A stretch of DNA of 64,000 nt from Tridacna crocea (GCA_943736015.1 OX031065.1:37648427-37712426); one strand, 5' to 3'. Numbered from the stretch's first letter, positions 12,301-19,984 are shown. Translations and numbers: made by a program. The notes: generated by a model not told the origin, from the letters alone.

Positions 12301-12399
12301 TTCAGCTACATTGAAAGAATGCACTTTTTGCAGAGAACAGATGTGAGACAATTTGAGATAGAGAAAAATCTAAGATTAAGTTCCAGTAGTAAGAGATAG
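311..12399 (+). CDS. CFDP1: CFDP1 / BCNT chromatin-associated protein, complete, 8 exons
   Basis: Exons read from sequence: 311-365, 759-900, 2346-2577, 5258-5376, 6537-6653, 8177-8252, 11490-11575, 12306-12399. All introns are GT-AG, phases agree at every junction, and the total is 867 nt (288 aa plus TAG). Human CFDP1 is about 299 aa. The N terminus (aa 1-48) is acidic and ends in a Lys/Arg/Ser tract. A Glu/Lys-rich stretch precedes [10 protein letters not shown] (about aa 97-106), the family's conserved Trp-Phe motif. TKVYDFAGE lies in exon 4. The BCNT-C domain fills exons 6-8: KRSSG, then [14 protein letters not shown], then [10 protein letters not shown] and [11 protein letters not shown]. 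The family (yeast Swc5) belongs to the SWR1/SRCAP H2A.Z-exchange machinery in the nucleus. The start at 311 is chosen because [17 protein letters not shown] matches the family N terminus; reading upstream in frame adds unrelated residues. The exon 3 donor (2578) is the least certain junction, chosen by frame. Confidence 0.95.
510..701. mobile_element. F5 fold-back MITE, copy 1 (CFDP1 intron 1)
   Basis: The element is a 192-bp imperfect inverted repeat from CAGAGCTTCAG to GGTGCTCTG, with a central palindrome around ATGGTCTCATTGAGACGAT. CATTAT sits directly outside both ends (504-509 and 702-707), which looks like a target-site duplication. Confidence 0.75.
1071..1125. repeat. P4-type hairpin core fragment
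   Basis: GATCAGACTGCACA is followed by its inverse TGTGCAGTCTGATC, flanked by GTAGATC and GATCTAC. The core matches that of the P4 elements at 39032 and 55353, but no TTAA-bounded ends are clear. Confidence 0.6.
1220..1448. mobile_element. P1 hairpin MITE, reverse orientation
   Basis: A 229-bp copy bounded by TTAA on both sides. It holds the central palindrome GGAGAAAATGCTGGTTACC plus its inverse, with GTGGG/CCCAC outer arms. It lies in CFDP1 intron 2. Confidence 0.85.
1731..1958. mobile_element. P1 hairpin MITE, reverse orientation
   Basis: TTAA-bounded copy with TTACCACACGAT at the left end. The palindromic core reads GCTGATTATCAGC, changed symmetrically from the common GCTGGTTACCAGC. Confidence 0.85.
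2069..2308. mobile_element. degenerate P1 MITE next to CFDP1 exon 3
   Basis: Left TTAA, diverged arms (GGAGGTAATGGT facing ACCAGCATTTCCTC) and a right end TTTGGTAAAGAGTTT without TTAA. It stops 37 bp before the exon 3 acceptor. Confidence 0.6.
2920..3407. mobile_element. TIR element, about 490 bp, non-autonomous
   Basis: Inverted arms of about 65 bp start TATGTCGTAG and end CTACGACATA. Each arm carries its own smaller palindrome (GGCAGATCCGGAATCTGCC on the left, GGCAGATTCTGGATCTGCC on the right). The AT-rich interior has no transposase frame and includes a 25-bp direct repeat at about 3246-3293. Confidence 0.6.
3429..3657. mobile_element. P1 hairpin MITE, reverse orientation
   Basis: 229 bp with TTAA at both ends. 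Left end CATTACCAAACGAC, intact core palindrome, right end TTTGTGGTAATGGGTTAA. Confidence 0.85.
3870..5200. repeat. TGTC-rich dispersed repeat split by a DNA element
   Basis: TGTCTGTCTGTCTG near 3932 and the CTGTCTGTGTGCCCGTCC minisatellite at 5050-5115 are typical of molluscan TGTC-rich repeats. The sequence between them is interrupted by the hAT-like element at 3974. Confidence 0.5.
3974..4778. mobile_element. hAT-like non-autonomous element, 805 bp
   Basis: Perfect 11-bp terminal inverted repeats AGGCCTCCTAG / CTAGGAGGCCT. AATACTC lies immediately outside the left end (3967-3973) and GAATACTC outside the right end (4779-4786), consistent with a 7-8 bp duplication. Many AAACCTTTA motifs crowd the left subterminal region, and CCTTTAT motifs in the same orientation crowd the right. 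Clustered subterminal motifs are common in hAT elements. No transposase frame is present. Confidence 0.6.
5580..5808. mobile_element. P1 hairpin MITE, forward orientation
   Basis: 229-bp copy with TTAA ends, CATTACCACTCAAT on the left and an intact palindrome. It lies in CFDP1 intron 4, 200 bp after exon 4. Confidence 0.85.
6070..6304. mobile_element. P1 hairpin MITE, reverse orientation
   Basis: TTAA-bounded, with the left end CATTACCAAACGAC extended by a short AT duplication. Intact core and right end TGTGTGGTAATGGGTTAA. Confidence 0.85.
6658..6830. mobile_element. degenerate P element abutting the CFDP1 exon 5 donor
   Basis: TTTAACTGTTTATCTCACAAC begins 4 bp after the donor GT. Arms GTAGAAAACATTCTTG and CACAATGTTTTCAAAGG remain but the core is deleted. 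Confidence 0.45.
6832..7059. mobile_element. P2 hairpin MITE
   Basis: Left end TTAACCCTTTCCCAAAC and right end GTTTGGGAAAGGGATAA. The core is GAGAAATTGCTCATTACGAG followed by its inverse, a different core from P1 inside similar outer arms. Confidence 0.8.
7099..7178. repeat. 29-bp tandem repeat, about 2.7 copies
   Basis: The unit containing GGCATGTCCAGAAACTGTG recurs at a 29-bp spacing (7102, 7131, 7160). Confidence 0.8.
7490..7648. mobile_element. degenerate reverse P1 fragment
   Basis: Left end TTAAGCCCTTACCAAA and the GACTGGACCAAATCGAAAGC arm are present. The core is lost after GTGAGAAAAGG. Confidence 0.5.
7904..8112. mobile_element. P2 MITE, partly deleted core
   Basis: TTAACTCTTTCCCATAC on the left and GGGGAAAGGGTTAA on the right. 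The left core arm is missing, so CATTGTGTGACCAGC leads directly into the right arm. Lies upstream of CFDP1 exon 6. Confidence 0.7.
8346..8567. mobile_element. diverged P element
   Basis: Left end ATCAAATAACAAAATATTAG lacks TTAA and the right end is GGTAGAGAGTTAA. The core GCAGAAAATGCTGTTAAACAGC differs from the common one symmetrically on both arms. Confidence 0.65.
8768..8996. mobile_element. P1 hairpin MITE, forward orientation
   Basis: 229 bp with TTAA on both sides. CATTACCACACAATCCC on the left, intact palindrome, GTCGTTTGGTAATGAGTTAA on the right. Confidence 0.85.
9059..9285. mobile_element. P1b hairpin MITE
   Basis: Both ends are ACCACAC-type (TTTACCACACAGCAGAA and GTGTGGTAAAGGGTTAA). 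It closely matches 21851-22080 and is the inverse of 26957-27185. Confidence 0.8.
9670..10245. repeat. dispersed repeat with a ~155-bp tandem array
   Basis: The outer parts are CTCTACTGGCTGAAAGCCAG on the left and CTGCCAGTAGAGCATATTC on the right, forming an inverted pair. Between them TCTTGTTTACGCGATAAAG recurs at about 9752, 9907 and 10062, giving three diverged units of about 155 bp, each with the CAGTATGGGAAAAG motif. Confidence 0.7.
10361..10588. mobile_element. P1 MITE, forward, diverged
   Basis: Left end TAAACCCTTTACCACACAAT, right end GGTAAGGGATTAA. The core has GATAATGATGGTAACC against CAGCATTGTCGCC, so its arms no longer match fully. Confidence 0.75.
10740..10888. mobile_element. 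diverged P4-type fragment
   Basis: CCAAGATCAGACAGCAC facing GTGC-less TGCTGTCTGACTC forms the core. The flanks resemble 29380-29570 (GCCAGAATATGTAA, GCAAAAAAGCC). The right side abuts the P3 element at 10889. Confidence 0.5.
10889..11321. mobile_element. P3 hairpin MITE interrupted by a nested P element
   Basis: The left half (10889-10984) and right half (11193-11321) join into the P3 consensus seen intact at 12963 and 15012. The core is GTGACATTGCTCTTCACGAG plus its inverse. The interruption is the element at 10985-11192. Confidence 0.85.
10985..11192. mobile_element. P1 MITE nested in a P3 element
   Basis: TTAA-bounded copy, ACCACACAATGAC on the left and ACCGTGTGGTAAAGGTTTAA on the right. 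It sits exactly where intact P3 copies read TTTTGATAGC, and TTAA flanks both sides. Confidence 0.85.
11880..11936. mobile_element. isolated P core hairpin
   Basis: GGAGAAAATACTGGTTACC and its near inverse persist, with GACATTGTTGG/CCAAAATGTTT arms. The outer ends are not recognisable. Confidence 0.5.
11974..12203. mobile_element. P1 MITE, reverse orientation
   Basis: TTAACCCTTTACCAAACGAC on the left and GTTTGGTGAAGGGGTAAG on the right, with an intact core. It lies about 100 bp before CFDP1 exon 8. Confidence 0.8.
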
Positions 12400-12745
12400 C
12401 AGAAGCTGCTTGGATTTTTTCCCTCTAAATATAAAAGGTTCATTCCAACCAAAAGAGGTTGTGTCTTTCCTTTAAAATAACTCCCAGTAGTTCCAATTTG
12501 GAAACACTGGAAAACAACATTTGCAAACCTGAAGATCTATGAAACTAACTGGCAGGACTGGTGCTGATAAACCAAGCCAGAATTGAAGCAATTCCTATAT
12601 TTTTCCAACATTGAAAATGATTTTATAATTTTGCTATTATGCTGTGTATTGTATGAATCCTCTTAGAGAAACAATCCCAAGGTTTGGTGACGTTGCAGAG
12701 AAAATAATTTGAGAACATCGTGGGAAAAGCAGAGGATGCTTGGTA

Positions 12746-12962
12746 TGACAGTGTAGCTCAATGGTTAGGGTAACCGACTTGTGATCGGCTGGTTGAGGGT
12801 TGGATGCCCAGATGTTGCAGACTTTCTTGTTGGGGTGATTGATAGCCTCTCACCTCTGATGTATCTTAAAAAAGTAGTCAGTAACTTGGAAAAAAGCTAT
12901 CTCAGTGTTGGTGTATGAAAGCCTGGAAACTCATGAGCAGGTGCACTGACTGCAGTGATGTC
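12746..12962 (+). mobile_element. tRNA-derived SINE, diverged
   Basis: A box-like GTAGCTCAATGGTTAGGG and B box-like GGTTGAGGGTTGGATGCC lie about 35 bp apart. The body resembles the better copy at 53177 (GATTGATAGCCTCTC, AACTTGGAAA, GCAGGTGCACTG). The 3' end is cut by the P3 element at 12963. Confidence 0.65.
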
Positions 12963-13191
12963 TTAACCCTTTACCCCATAAGGCATTTCTATGGTATCTC
13001 TAATTTATCCTAAATAACAGCAAGGATGAAGCTGTTTCTTATGTGTATATGACACCTTTTGATAGCATAGAAAACATTGTGGCAAAAGGTGAAATTGCTT
13101 GTCACAAGCAATTTCACCTTTTGCCACTATGTTTTCCAAGGGCTTCTACAAGCAATGCGTAGAAATGAGTATCTATGGAGTAAAGGGTTAA
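12963..13191. mobile_element. P3 hairpin MITE, intact
   Basis: 229 bp with TTAA at both ends, left CCCTTTACCCCATAAGGC, right CTATGGAGTAAAGGGTTAA. The core is GGTGAAATTGCTTGTCACAAGC followed by its inverse, about 25 bp per arm. Confidence 0.9.
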
Positions 13192-13234
13192 GCTGTTAAA
13201 ACAATGTTTAATCCAAGAACAAATCAGCATTTTA

Positions 13235-13310
13235 CCCTTCTCCCACAATGTTTTCAACCCTTTCAAAATCAATTTTTTATCTGTGCCACATTTATTTTGT
13301 CACCAGCTAA
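13235..13310. mobile_element. right-half P1 fragment
   Basis: TCTCCCACAATGTTTTCAACCC and TTTATTTTGTCACC are the right arm of a forward P1 copy. The left half is absent. Confidence 0.45.
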
Positions 13311-13313
13311 ATA

Positions 13314-13440
13314 TCTGAGCCATGCTCTGTGAAAAGGGGCCTTAATGCATCTGCAAATAGTATAGACTTATGTCAGTCAGTGCAGTCCCCACGGTATATA
13401 GACTTATGTCAGTCAGTGCAGTCCCCACAGGTTGACATGA
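13314..13440. repeat. F6 fragment with a ~38-bp tandem duplication
   Basis: GAGCCATGCTCTGTGAAAAG is followed by GGGGCCTTAATGCAT. ATAGACTTATGTCAGTCAGTG then CAGTCCCCAC occurs twice in a row (about 13362-13432). Confidence 0.6.
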
Positions 13441-13469
13441 GCCCAAACTTTTTGCTTTTGTTACATTTC

Positions 13470-13638
13470 CTGTGTGTTTTTCATGACCCTGAGAGAGAAG
13501 CCTTCTGAAAACATTGTTGGAAAAGGAGAAAATGCTGGTAACCAGCATTTTCTGGTTTTCCCACAATGTTTTCTATTCTATCACAGTCAAATTTTAAAAT
13601 CTGACCAGTCTAAAATCATGTTGTATGATGAAGAGTTA
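13470..13638. mobile_element. P1 MITE, forward, left end truncated
   Basis: Starts within TTTTTCATGACCCTGAGAG, has an almost intact core (one arm ends GGTTTTCC) and ends GATGAAGAGTTAA. Confidence 0.7.
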
Positions 13639-13892
13639 AGCCCCCTTTTCACGGAATATGACCTAGTTCTTAATTTGGATGACTCTTAAAATATTTTTTT
13701 GTCTTGTAGGGAGTGAATGATGATTATTTTAGAGATTCTACAAGAATTCATTTAAAAAAAGTCTGCTTGTTTTAAGAAGGATAAGAAAACATAACTATGG
13801 TTTATTTTTTGATGAGTTGTACCGAAAAAAAAATCAGTATCTTTATGCTTAATAAGAATCGTTGTATGTGTTTGTATGAATGTTTAATTGTG

Positions 13893-13898
13893 AATAAA
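13893..13898 (+). promoter_or_regulatory. candidate CFDP1 polyadenylation signal
   Basis: This is the first AATAAA downstream of the CFDP1 stop and is followed by a TG-rich stretch. If used, the 3' UTR is about 1.5 kb and carries a SINE and a P3 hairpin. No AATAAA or ATTAAA was seen closer to the stop. Confidence 0.3.
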
Positions 13899-14028
13899 TC
13901 CTTGTGTATGTTTGAAGTACTTAGTTGTTTAGCTTTTCTTTTTGATTCAGCAAAGACGGGAAGTTTGCCCCACTGCTACTTTACTAGATGGTGTAAATGT
14001 AGAGCTGCAGATTTGTAAAAGCCTTAAG

Positions 14029-14206
14029 TTAACCCTGCACTACATTATCATGAGTTTTAACGACCCTATGAAATGAGGCTATGGAAATTATTCAGGGAAA
14101 ACAAGAACATTGATGTAAACAGCATTCTCTCAATTTCCCAAAACGGTTTTATTTGCAAATGCTTTCAGTTTGGACAAGGCTAAAATTTTGATACATGATA
14201 AAGTGT
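14029..14206. mobile_element. degenerate P element, core mostly lost
   Basis: GTTAACCCTGCACTACATTATC on the left and GGACAAGGCTAAAATTTTG on the right resemble P ends, with little palindrome remaining. Confidence 0.5.
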
Positions 14207-14664
14207 CATGATGCCTTCACAGATTGTGTATGTGTAGATGAGGGTGTGCATCTTGATTTTGTATCCACATACTTTTATTTCGTTTAAAACATCCTGGCCC
14301 AAGCAGCCCTGGAGGCTGTAGTCCAAGCAGGCTGATCAGAGACGACACTTTACACAACTGTCCAAATATACCTTTTTGCAGACCATTATAGAATATAAAC
14401 CTAATTCAGGAAATAAATCAGAAATTTTGATTAGATTACTGCAAGTATACTTAAATATACAATATTCACTGTATCTTGATAATGGTTTCTTTAACTCCAG
14501 ACTATCTAGAAATGTTTTCCCACATGCCATGTAATCCTTTCATTTCAAACACAATGACTACATTTAACTCGGGAGGGGCAATGTTGGGTAACCAACCTAT
14601 CTCCTATAGAAAAGGTTTAGGAAAGAGTGTTTCTTGTGAACAGAACTAACGGGTATTTATGGAA

Positions 14665-14867
14665 TCTTTACGCCCCTGAGAAAGAAGCCTTTAGAAAACA
14701 TTGTGGGAAAAGGAGAAAATGCTGGTAACCAGCATTTTCTCCTTTTCCCACAATGTTTTCTACCCTTCACAAAACAAATTTCAAATTTTCAGTCACTTTT
14801 ATTTTTTCGTCTGCAAATGCTTTCAATTTGGACCAGTCTAAAATATTGTCGTTTGGTAATGGGTTAA
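14665..14867. mobile_element. P1 hairpin MITE, forward, left end lost
   Basis: The copy starts at TTTACGCCCCTGAGAAAG, keeps a perfect core and ends GTTTGGTAATGGGTTAA. Confidence 0.8.
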
Positions 14868-14939
14868 TATTTGCTTATTTTAACAACCTACTGTATCAGA
14901 GCAAATTTGTAGTTGAACATACAGAGAATTGATAAATAG

Positions 14940-15011
14940 TGAAAAGTTTTGGCCCTGGTCAGTTTGCATTGACTGCGCAGGCAGACCTGGGTGATACTTT
15001 TAGCAGATGTA
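14940..15011. repeat. F6-type fragment
   Basis: GCATTGACTGCGCAGGCAGACCTGGG resembles the interior of the F6 copy at 31445. It ends where the P3 element at 15012 begins. Confidence 0.35.
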
Positions 15012-15240
15012 TTAACCCTTTACTCCACAGATACTCATTTCTACGCATTGCTTGTAGGAGCCTTTGGAAAACATTGTGGCAAAAGGTGAAATTGCTCGTG
15101 ACGAGCAATTTCACCTTTTGCCACAATGTTTTCTATGCTATCAAAAGGTGTCATATACACATAAGAAACAGCTTCATCCTTACTGTTATTTAGGGTCAAT
15201 AAGAGATGCCATAGAAATGCCTTATGAGGTAAAGGGTTAA
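15012..15240. mobile_element. P3 hairpin MITE, intact, opposite orientation to 12963
   Basis: 229 bp with TTAA ends. The core GGTGAAATTGCTCGTGACGAGC plus its inverse is a perfect palindrome around GTGAC/GTCAC-type symmetry. Confidence 0.9.
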
Positions 15241-15306
15241 GCCCCCTTTTCACAGAGCACGACTAATGTTTTTATTCTCTATATATAGCCAGTCCTTGTC
15301 GTAACC

Positions 15307-15508
15307 TTAACACTTTACTAAATGGCAAAGTATTATATTGGTGTCAATTCAAAGCATACACAGAAGAAAAATTAAATGAGACTCAAATGATGAGAAGTGC
15401 AATAGAGAGAATAGAAAACAGTGAGGGAAAAAAGAAAATGCTTCTTTTGCAACAATGTTTTCAATAGCCTCAAGGCCATGAAATAAGGGATTGTGTGGTA
15501 AGAGTTAA
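15307..15508. mobile_element. degenerate reverse P1 MITE
   Basis: TTAACACTTTACTAAATGGC on the left and TTGTGTGGTAAGAGTTAA on the right. The core is collapsed to GAAAATGCTTCTTTTGC. Confidence 0.65.
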
Positions 15509-15552
15509 ACCAAAAGACTCAATTTCAGACATCCCCATTCTGTGCCAAGTTA

Positions 15553-15775
15553 GTTTAAACATATTTATTTCACATCGATTGAGAAACAAGTTCTTACAAC
15601 TTATACTAATCTCTCTCGATTCCGCATCCTGGGAACTACACCAGTACTCGCGTCAAATGTGCGGGCCAATGAAAAATCCCAAAGTTGACACCCGCTCCCG
15701 GGTATTGAACTCGGGACCTTTAGGTTTTGAGGCCGACGCTCTACCTCACGACCCCAGACACCAATTGCCAAGTTG
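15553..15775 (-). mobile_element. tRNA-derived SINE, minus strand
   Basis: On the minus strand an A-box-like GTGAGGTAGAGCGTCGG and a B-box-like CGAGTTCAATACCCGGG are followed by a body ending GATGTGAAATAAATATG, which resembles the 3' end of the SINE at 53177. Confidence 0.65.
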
Positions 15776-15787
15776 GAGTTGACAAAC

Positions 15788-16014
15788 TTAACTCATAACC
15801 AAATGACGATATTCTAGGCTTGTTCAAATCGAAAGCATTTGCAGATGACGAAATAAGTGACTGAAAATTTGAAATTCGTTTTGTGAAGGGTAGAAAACAT
15901 TGTGAGAAAAGGAGAAAATGCTGGTTACCAGCATTTTCTCCTTTTTCCACAGTGTTTTCTAAAGGCTTCATTATCAGAGTCATCGAAAGTAGGGGTTGTG
16001 TGGTAATGGGTTAA
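15788..16014. mobile_element. P1 hairpin MITE, reverse orientation
   Basis: TTAA-bounded, left CATAACCAAATGACG, near-intact core, right GTTGTGTGGTAATGGGTTAA. Confidence 0.85.
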
Positions 16015-16039
16015 TATGACTTTAGTGATAGGATTTGTC

Positions 16040-16092
16040 TTTGATAGACAGGAAAACATTGTGGGAAAACGAGAAAATGCCCGTCACTAGTA
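16040..16092. mobile_element. left-core P fragment
   Basis: TGATAGACAGGAAAACATTG and GTGGGAAAACGAGAAAATGC are one arm of a P core. The facing arm is missing. Confidence 0.4.
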
Positions 16093-16170
16093 TATTCCTG
16101 CTCTAGGTTGTTACAACACAAAAAGAAATTGAACAAACTTCACATCATTTTTCAAGCCATGATGTTTTTG

Positions 16171-16398
16171 TTAACCCATTACCACACAATCCCTGCTTTT
16201 GACACCCGTGAGAAAGAAGTCTTTTGAAAACACTGTAGGAAAAGGAGAAAATGCTGGTAACAAGCATTTTCTCCTTTTCCCACAGTGTTTTCTACCCTTC
16301 CCAGAAAAAATTTCAATTTTTCAGTCACCTTTATTTTGTCGTCTGCAAATGCTTTCAATTTGAACCAGTCTGAAATTTTGTTGTTTGGTAAAGAGTTA
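16171..16398. mobile_element. P1 hairpin MITE, forward orientation
   Basis: TTAACCCATTACCACACAAT on the left, GTTGTTTGGTAAAGAGTTAA on the right. One base of the core loop differs (GGTAACAAGC). Confidence 0.85.
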
Positions 16399-16494
16399 AC
16401 TGAATTTCTTCAGAGAATTTAGTACTGGAGCAACTCTGGTTGCAATGACGGCCAAATTTCTTGTACTTCCTCTGTATTTGAATAATCAGTTGAA

Positions 16495-16716
16495 AATCAT
16501 CTCCTTTCCATCAGCAGAATTTTAAATTGGTCCAAATTTATGGCATTTGCGGACTACAATTTGCATGGAGCTAAAGTAATGGGATCTGTCATTTTAAGAG
16601 TAAATATAGTGGGAAATGGACAAAATGCAGATTACCAGCATTTTTCTGTTTTCCCACCATGTTTTCTAAAGCAATCTTCCCCTCGGTTGTTAAAACTCAG
16701 AATTATGCTGTAATAG
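16495..16716. mobile_element. degenerate reverse P element
   Basis: TTGGTCCAAATTTATGGCATTTGC and GTGGGAAATGGACAAAATGC / CAGCATTTTTCTG show P ancestry. Both termini are diverged. Confidence 0.5.
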
Positions 16717-16944
16717 GTAAATTGCAAATGTAATAGGTGGTGAGAATAAATGAGAAAACCACCAATATTTGTCTTTATGAATACAGTACATTTTAATTAC
16801 AGCACTTATTACTTTTTAAAACAAGACTTCGACATGTTTTTACCCAATTATAGATTAACAATTTATCGAGAAAAATACAGACTATTTATTTCATAACAAA
16901 ACAATTTTATATAACACATTGTATAAACAACTTGTCAAGAGAAA

Positions 16945-17025
16945 TATATCATCGGTTTACTTCAAAAGCCTTGTAACTACAGCTTAAAACAAGCTGTAGA
17001 TACAAGATTTTTTAAGTAAACCAAC
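16945..17025. repeat. short palindromic element, copy 1, diverged
   Basis: TCGGTTTACTTCAAAAGCC and its inverse GGTTTACTTAAAAAATC-type arm surround TACAGCTTAAAACAAGC. Same family as 58718-58803. Confidence 0.65.
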
Positions 17026-17114
17026 ATCAAACTATTTTAGCACTATAATGATGACAATAACCCAACAAGTATCTGTTGAAAATACATATGAGCCACGCTC
17101 TGGCAAAAGGGGGC

Positions 17115-17343
17115 TTAACTCATTACCAAACAACAGTGTTTTAGGCGTGTCCAAATCCAAAGCATTTGCAGACGACAAAATGAAAGTGACTCAAAATTTG
17201 AAATTTGTTTTGTGAATGGTAGAAAGCATTGTGGGAAAAGGAGAAAATGCTGGTTACCAGCATTTTCTCATTTTCCCACAATGTTTTCAAAAGGCTTCCA
17301 TTTCAGAGACGTAAAAACCAGGGTTTGTTTGGTAAAGGGTGAA
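17115..17343. mobile_element. P1 hairpin MITE, reverse orientation
   Basis: 229 bp, left TTAACTCATTACCAAACAAC, right GTTTGGTAAAGGGTGAA, so the right TTAA has mutated to TGAA. Core intact apart from one base. Confidence 0.8.
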
Positions 17344-17479
17344 TGGATTATGCATCTCTGTGCTCCATGATACCAAGAAAATCATCATAAAATTGTGGAT
17401 CCATTTTGCCAAAAAAAAAAGAACTGAATCATGAGGTAGAACCATCCTTTCACATGCAGAAAATCTGAAGAAAGCAAAA

Positions 17480-17585
17480 ATGTATGTTCATGTCAGCCTG
17501 CACACATTGTACGCAGGCTGGCATGGGTCGATACTTTTTGCAAATGCATTAAGCCCCATTTTCACAGAGCATGGCTCATTTCATT
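17480..17585. repeat. F6 fragment
   Basis: CATGTCAGCCTGCACACATTG is followed by GCATTAAGCCCCATTTTC and ACAGAGCATGGCTC, the typical F6 right end. Confidence 0.5.
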
Positions 17586-17614
17586 TCTATTTCCATGATA
17601 TTCATACTTGTAAT

Positions 17615-18040
17615 TTAACCCTTTACCAAGCAATCCTTACTTTTAACCCTTTCCCAAACAAGCCCTTGTTTTTATGTGTCTGCAGTACAAGTCTTTTGAA
17701 AACACTGTGGGAAAAGGAGAAATTGCTCGTAACGAACAATTTCTCCTTTTCCCACAGTGTTTTCTACCTATTTGGAGACCTTTCTGCCATTTTTATCCAA
17801 TTTGAAATTGTCATCTGCAAACTGTTTGAGTTTGGAAGAGTCTAAAATTTGTCGTTTGAGAAAGGGTTAAAAAACCCAAAGGTCGATGACTTTTGAAAAC
17901 AATGTGGGTAAGAAGTAACCAGCATTTTCTCCTTTTCCAGCTTTCGAAACTAACCTTAAAAAGGCATAGTTCGTGTTTTCAGTAACACATACATAAAATT
18001 TGTCCACTGCAATTGCTTTCAATTCTTGTACCATATTCAG
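17615..18040. mobile_element. P1 element split by a nested P2 element
   Basis: TTAACCCTTTACCAAGCAATCC then TTACTT lie left of the insert, and CGATGACTTTTGAAAACAATG lies right of it. Together they give the forward P1 left half. The right half is degraded (GTTTTCAGTAACACATAC). Confidence 0.65.
17643..17870. mobile_element. P2 hairpin MITE nested in a P1 copy
   Basis: TTAACCCTTTCCCAAACAAG on the left and GTTTGAGAAAGGGTTAA on the right. Core GAAATTGCTCGTAACGAACAATTTC. It sits at the P1 site that normally reads TTTTGACG. Confidence 0.85.
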
Positions 18041-18469
18041 ATTCAAATACAGGCAGAATTGTCAGTTGCCAATTTTAGCCATATTCTGATTTGATCAACC
18101 TGATGCACCTCACAACAGAACATTAAACCAATCCAAATTCAATAATATTTACCAGTGAAATCTAGATATTTCTCAAATTTATATTCTTTCTTTTTGGAGT
18201 TGTTTCTAAATTCCTTTTTCTCTCCATCTCTCCTTCATCTTTATATTTGATAAACAAAATGAAAGGATAATCAGCTCAGAAAGGACACTACCATTTTTTT
18301 AAATCAGATATTATTTTCATATCCTTGTAGGGAAGTCCAATATTACAAAAGAAATAGGTCAAACTTGGTCAAACATGTGCACAATTATATCAAAAACCCT
18401 GAGGCCAAACCACCTGACTTCATTTATTGCAATGCAGGTCAACTTTAGTCAAACTTAACAACACAAAAC

Positions 18470-18655
18470 CAGGTCGTAAAAACCAGGGGTTGCTTGGTAA
18501 AGGGTAAAAGTAAAAGAAAGAGAAATATCTTTATCAAACTGTGGAAGTCATTGTAAGTAAACAATTGCTTGTTATGAGCACTTGCTCCTTTTTTTTTCCC
18601 CACTATGTTTGCAAAATCTTTCCAATATATGGTCATTAAAAAAATGCTGTAACAG
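18470..18655. mobile_element. degenerate P fragment(s)
   Basis: CGTAAAAACCAGGGGTTG and TTGGTAAAGGGTAAAAG form a right end. ACAATTGCTTGTTATGAGC to CACTTGCTCC is a diverged core. Confidence 0.45.
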
Positions 18656-18729
18656 TTAAGACAAAGGAAGATAAAATTACTGTTTACAACTGTAACTTAA
18701 GTAGCCCATACAACCTTTAAGAGTAAAAT

Positions 18730-18945
18730 CTTGTAACACTTTACCACACATCCCAAAGTTTCAACACCCTGAAGAATACAACTTTTAAAAACATTGTAGA
18801 AAAAAGAGAAAATGCTGATTACTAGCATTTTCCAGATTGTTCTTCTACTCTTTTTCAAAACTAATCACATGATATGAGCAGTATCTTACTTGTAATTTAC
18901 CAGCGAAATCAGTTTGTCTAAAATTTTGTTGTTTCATCACTGCAT
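18730..18945. mobile_element. degenerate forward P1 MITE
   Basis: TGTAACACTTTACCACACATCCC, AGAAAATGCTGATTACTAGC and TCTAAAATTTTGTTGTTTC mark left end, core and right end. Confidence 0.6.
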
Positions 18946-18971
18946 TAGCAATCATTGTAATTGTATCTAAA

Positions 18972-19183
18972 TTAACTCTTTACCACACAATCCCGACTTC
19001 TACTGACCCCAAGAAAGCAGCCTGTAGAAAACATTGTGGGAATAGGAAAAAATGCTGGTGACCAACATTTCTCTTTTTCCCACAATATTTTCTACCCTAT
19101 CAGATTAATAAAATTTAATTTGCTGTCTGCAGATGCTTTGAATTTGGTTCAGTCCAAAAAATTGTTGTTTGGTAAAGAGTTAA
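18972..19183. mobile_element. P1 hairpin MITE, forward orientation
   Basis: TTAA-bounded, left CTCTTTACCACACAATCCC, right TTGTTTGGTAAAGAGTTAA. The core is slightly shortened. Confidence 0.8.
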
Positions 19184-19219
19184 AACAGATGGATACTTCA
19201 AACAGATAAAATAGTAAGA

Positions 19220-19408
19220 CATCTCACTCTGACCATGTGACAAAATTTTAGACTCATTACTACTGAAAGCATTTGCAGACAATAATTTAAAGTAATGATA
19301 TACATTTGGGTAGAAAATGTTGAGAGTAAAAGAGAAAATGAAGCTTACCCAGCATTTTCTTCTTTTCCCCCAAAATTTTGAAAAGGTTTCTTCCCTAGAG
19401 TTGTTAAG
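19220..19408. mobile_element. degenerate reverse P element
   Basis: TGACAAAATTTTAGACTC, GCATTTGCAGACAATAA and a worn core (AGAAAATGAAGCTTACCC) are visible. Confidence 0.5.
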
Positions 19409-19433
19409 TGCATTAGATTTACGAAATAGCTTC

Positions 19434-19662
19434 TTAACCCTTTACCACACAATCCCTACTTTTGACGCCCCTGAGAAAGAAGCCTTTTGAAAACACTGTG
19501 GGAAAAGGAGAAAATGCTGGTAACCAGCATTTTCTCCTTTTTCCACAGTGTTTTCTACCTTTCCCAGAAGAAATTTCAATTTTTCAGTCACCTTTATTTT
19601 GTCGTCTGCAAATGCTTTCAATTTGGACCAGTCTAAAATTTTCTCGTGTGGTAAAGGGTTAA
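19434..19662. mobile_element. P1 hairpin MITE, forward orientation
   Basis: 229 bp with TTAA at both ends and a near-perfect core. Very close to 5580-5808 and 59600-59828. Confidence 0.9.
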
Positions 19663-19696
19663 GTGACATTTGACATTATTGACCCTTATCTTGCTG

Positions 19697-19984
19697 ATAA
19701 ACTCATTACCAAACAACAATATTATAGGCTTGTCCAAATTGAAGGCATTTGCAGACGACAAATAAAAGTGACTGAAAATTTGAAATTTGTTTTGTGGAGA
19801 GTAAAAAACATTGTGGAAAAACACAGTCCCTACTTTTGACAACCCTGAGAAAGAAGCCCTTAGAAAACATTGTGGAAAAAGGAGAAAATGCTGGTTACCA
19901 GCATTTTCTCCTTTTCCCACAATGTTTTCTACAGGCTTCTTTTTCAGGGGCATCAAAAGTAGGGATTGTGTGGTAATGGGTTAA
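19697..19984. mobile_element. composite P1 element
   Basis: A reverse-orientation left half (ACTCATTACCAAACAAC to ACATTGTGGAAAAAC) is joined to a forward internal piece (ACAGTCCCTACTTTTGAC), then a normal core and a reverse-type right end GTGTGGTAATGGGTTAA. It looks like a recombinant of two copies. Confidence 0.7.
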
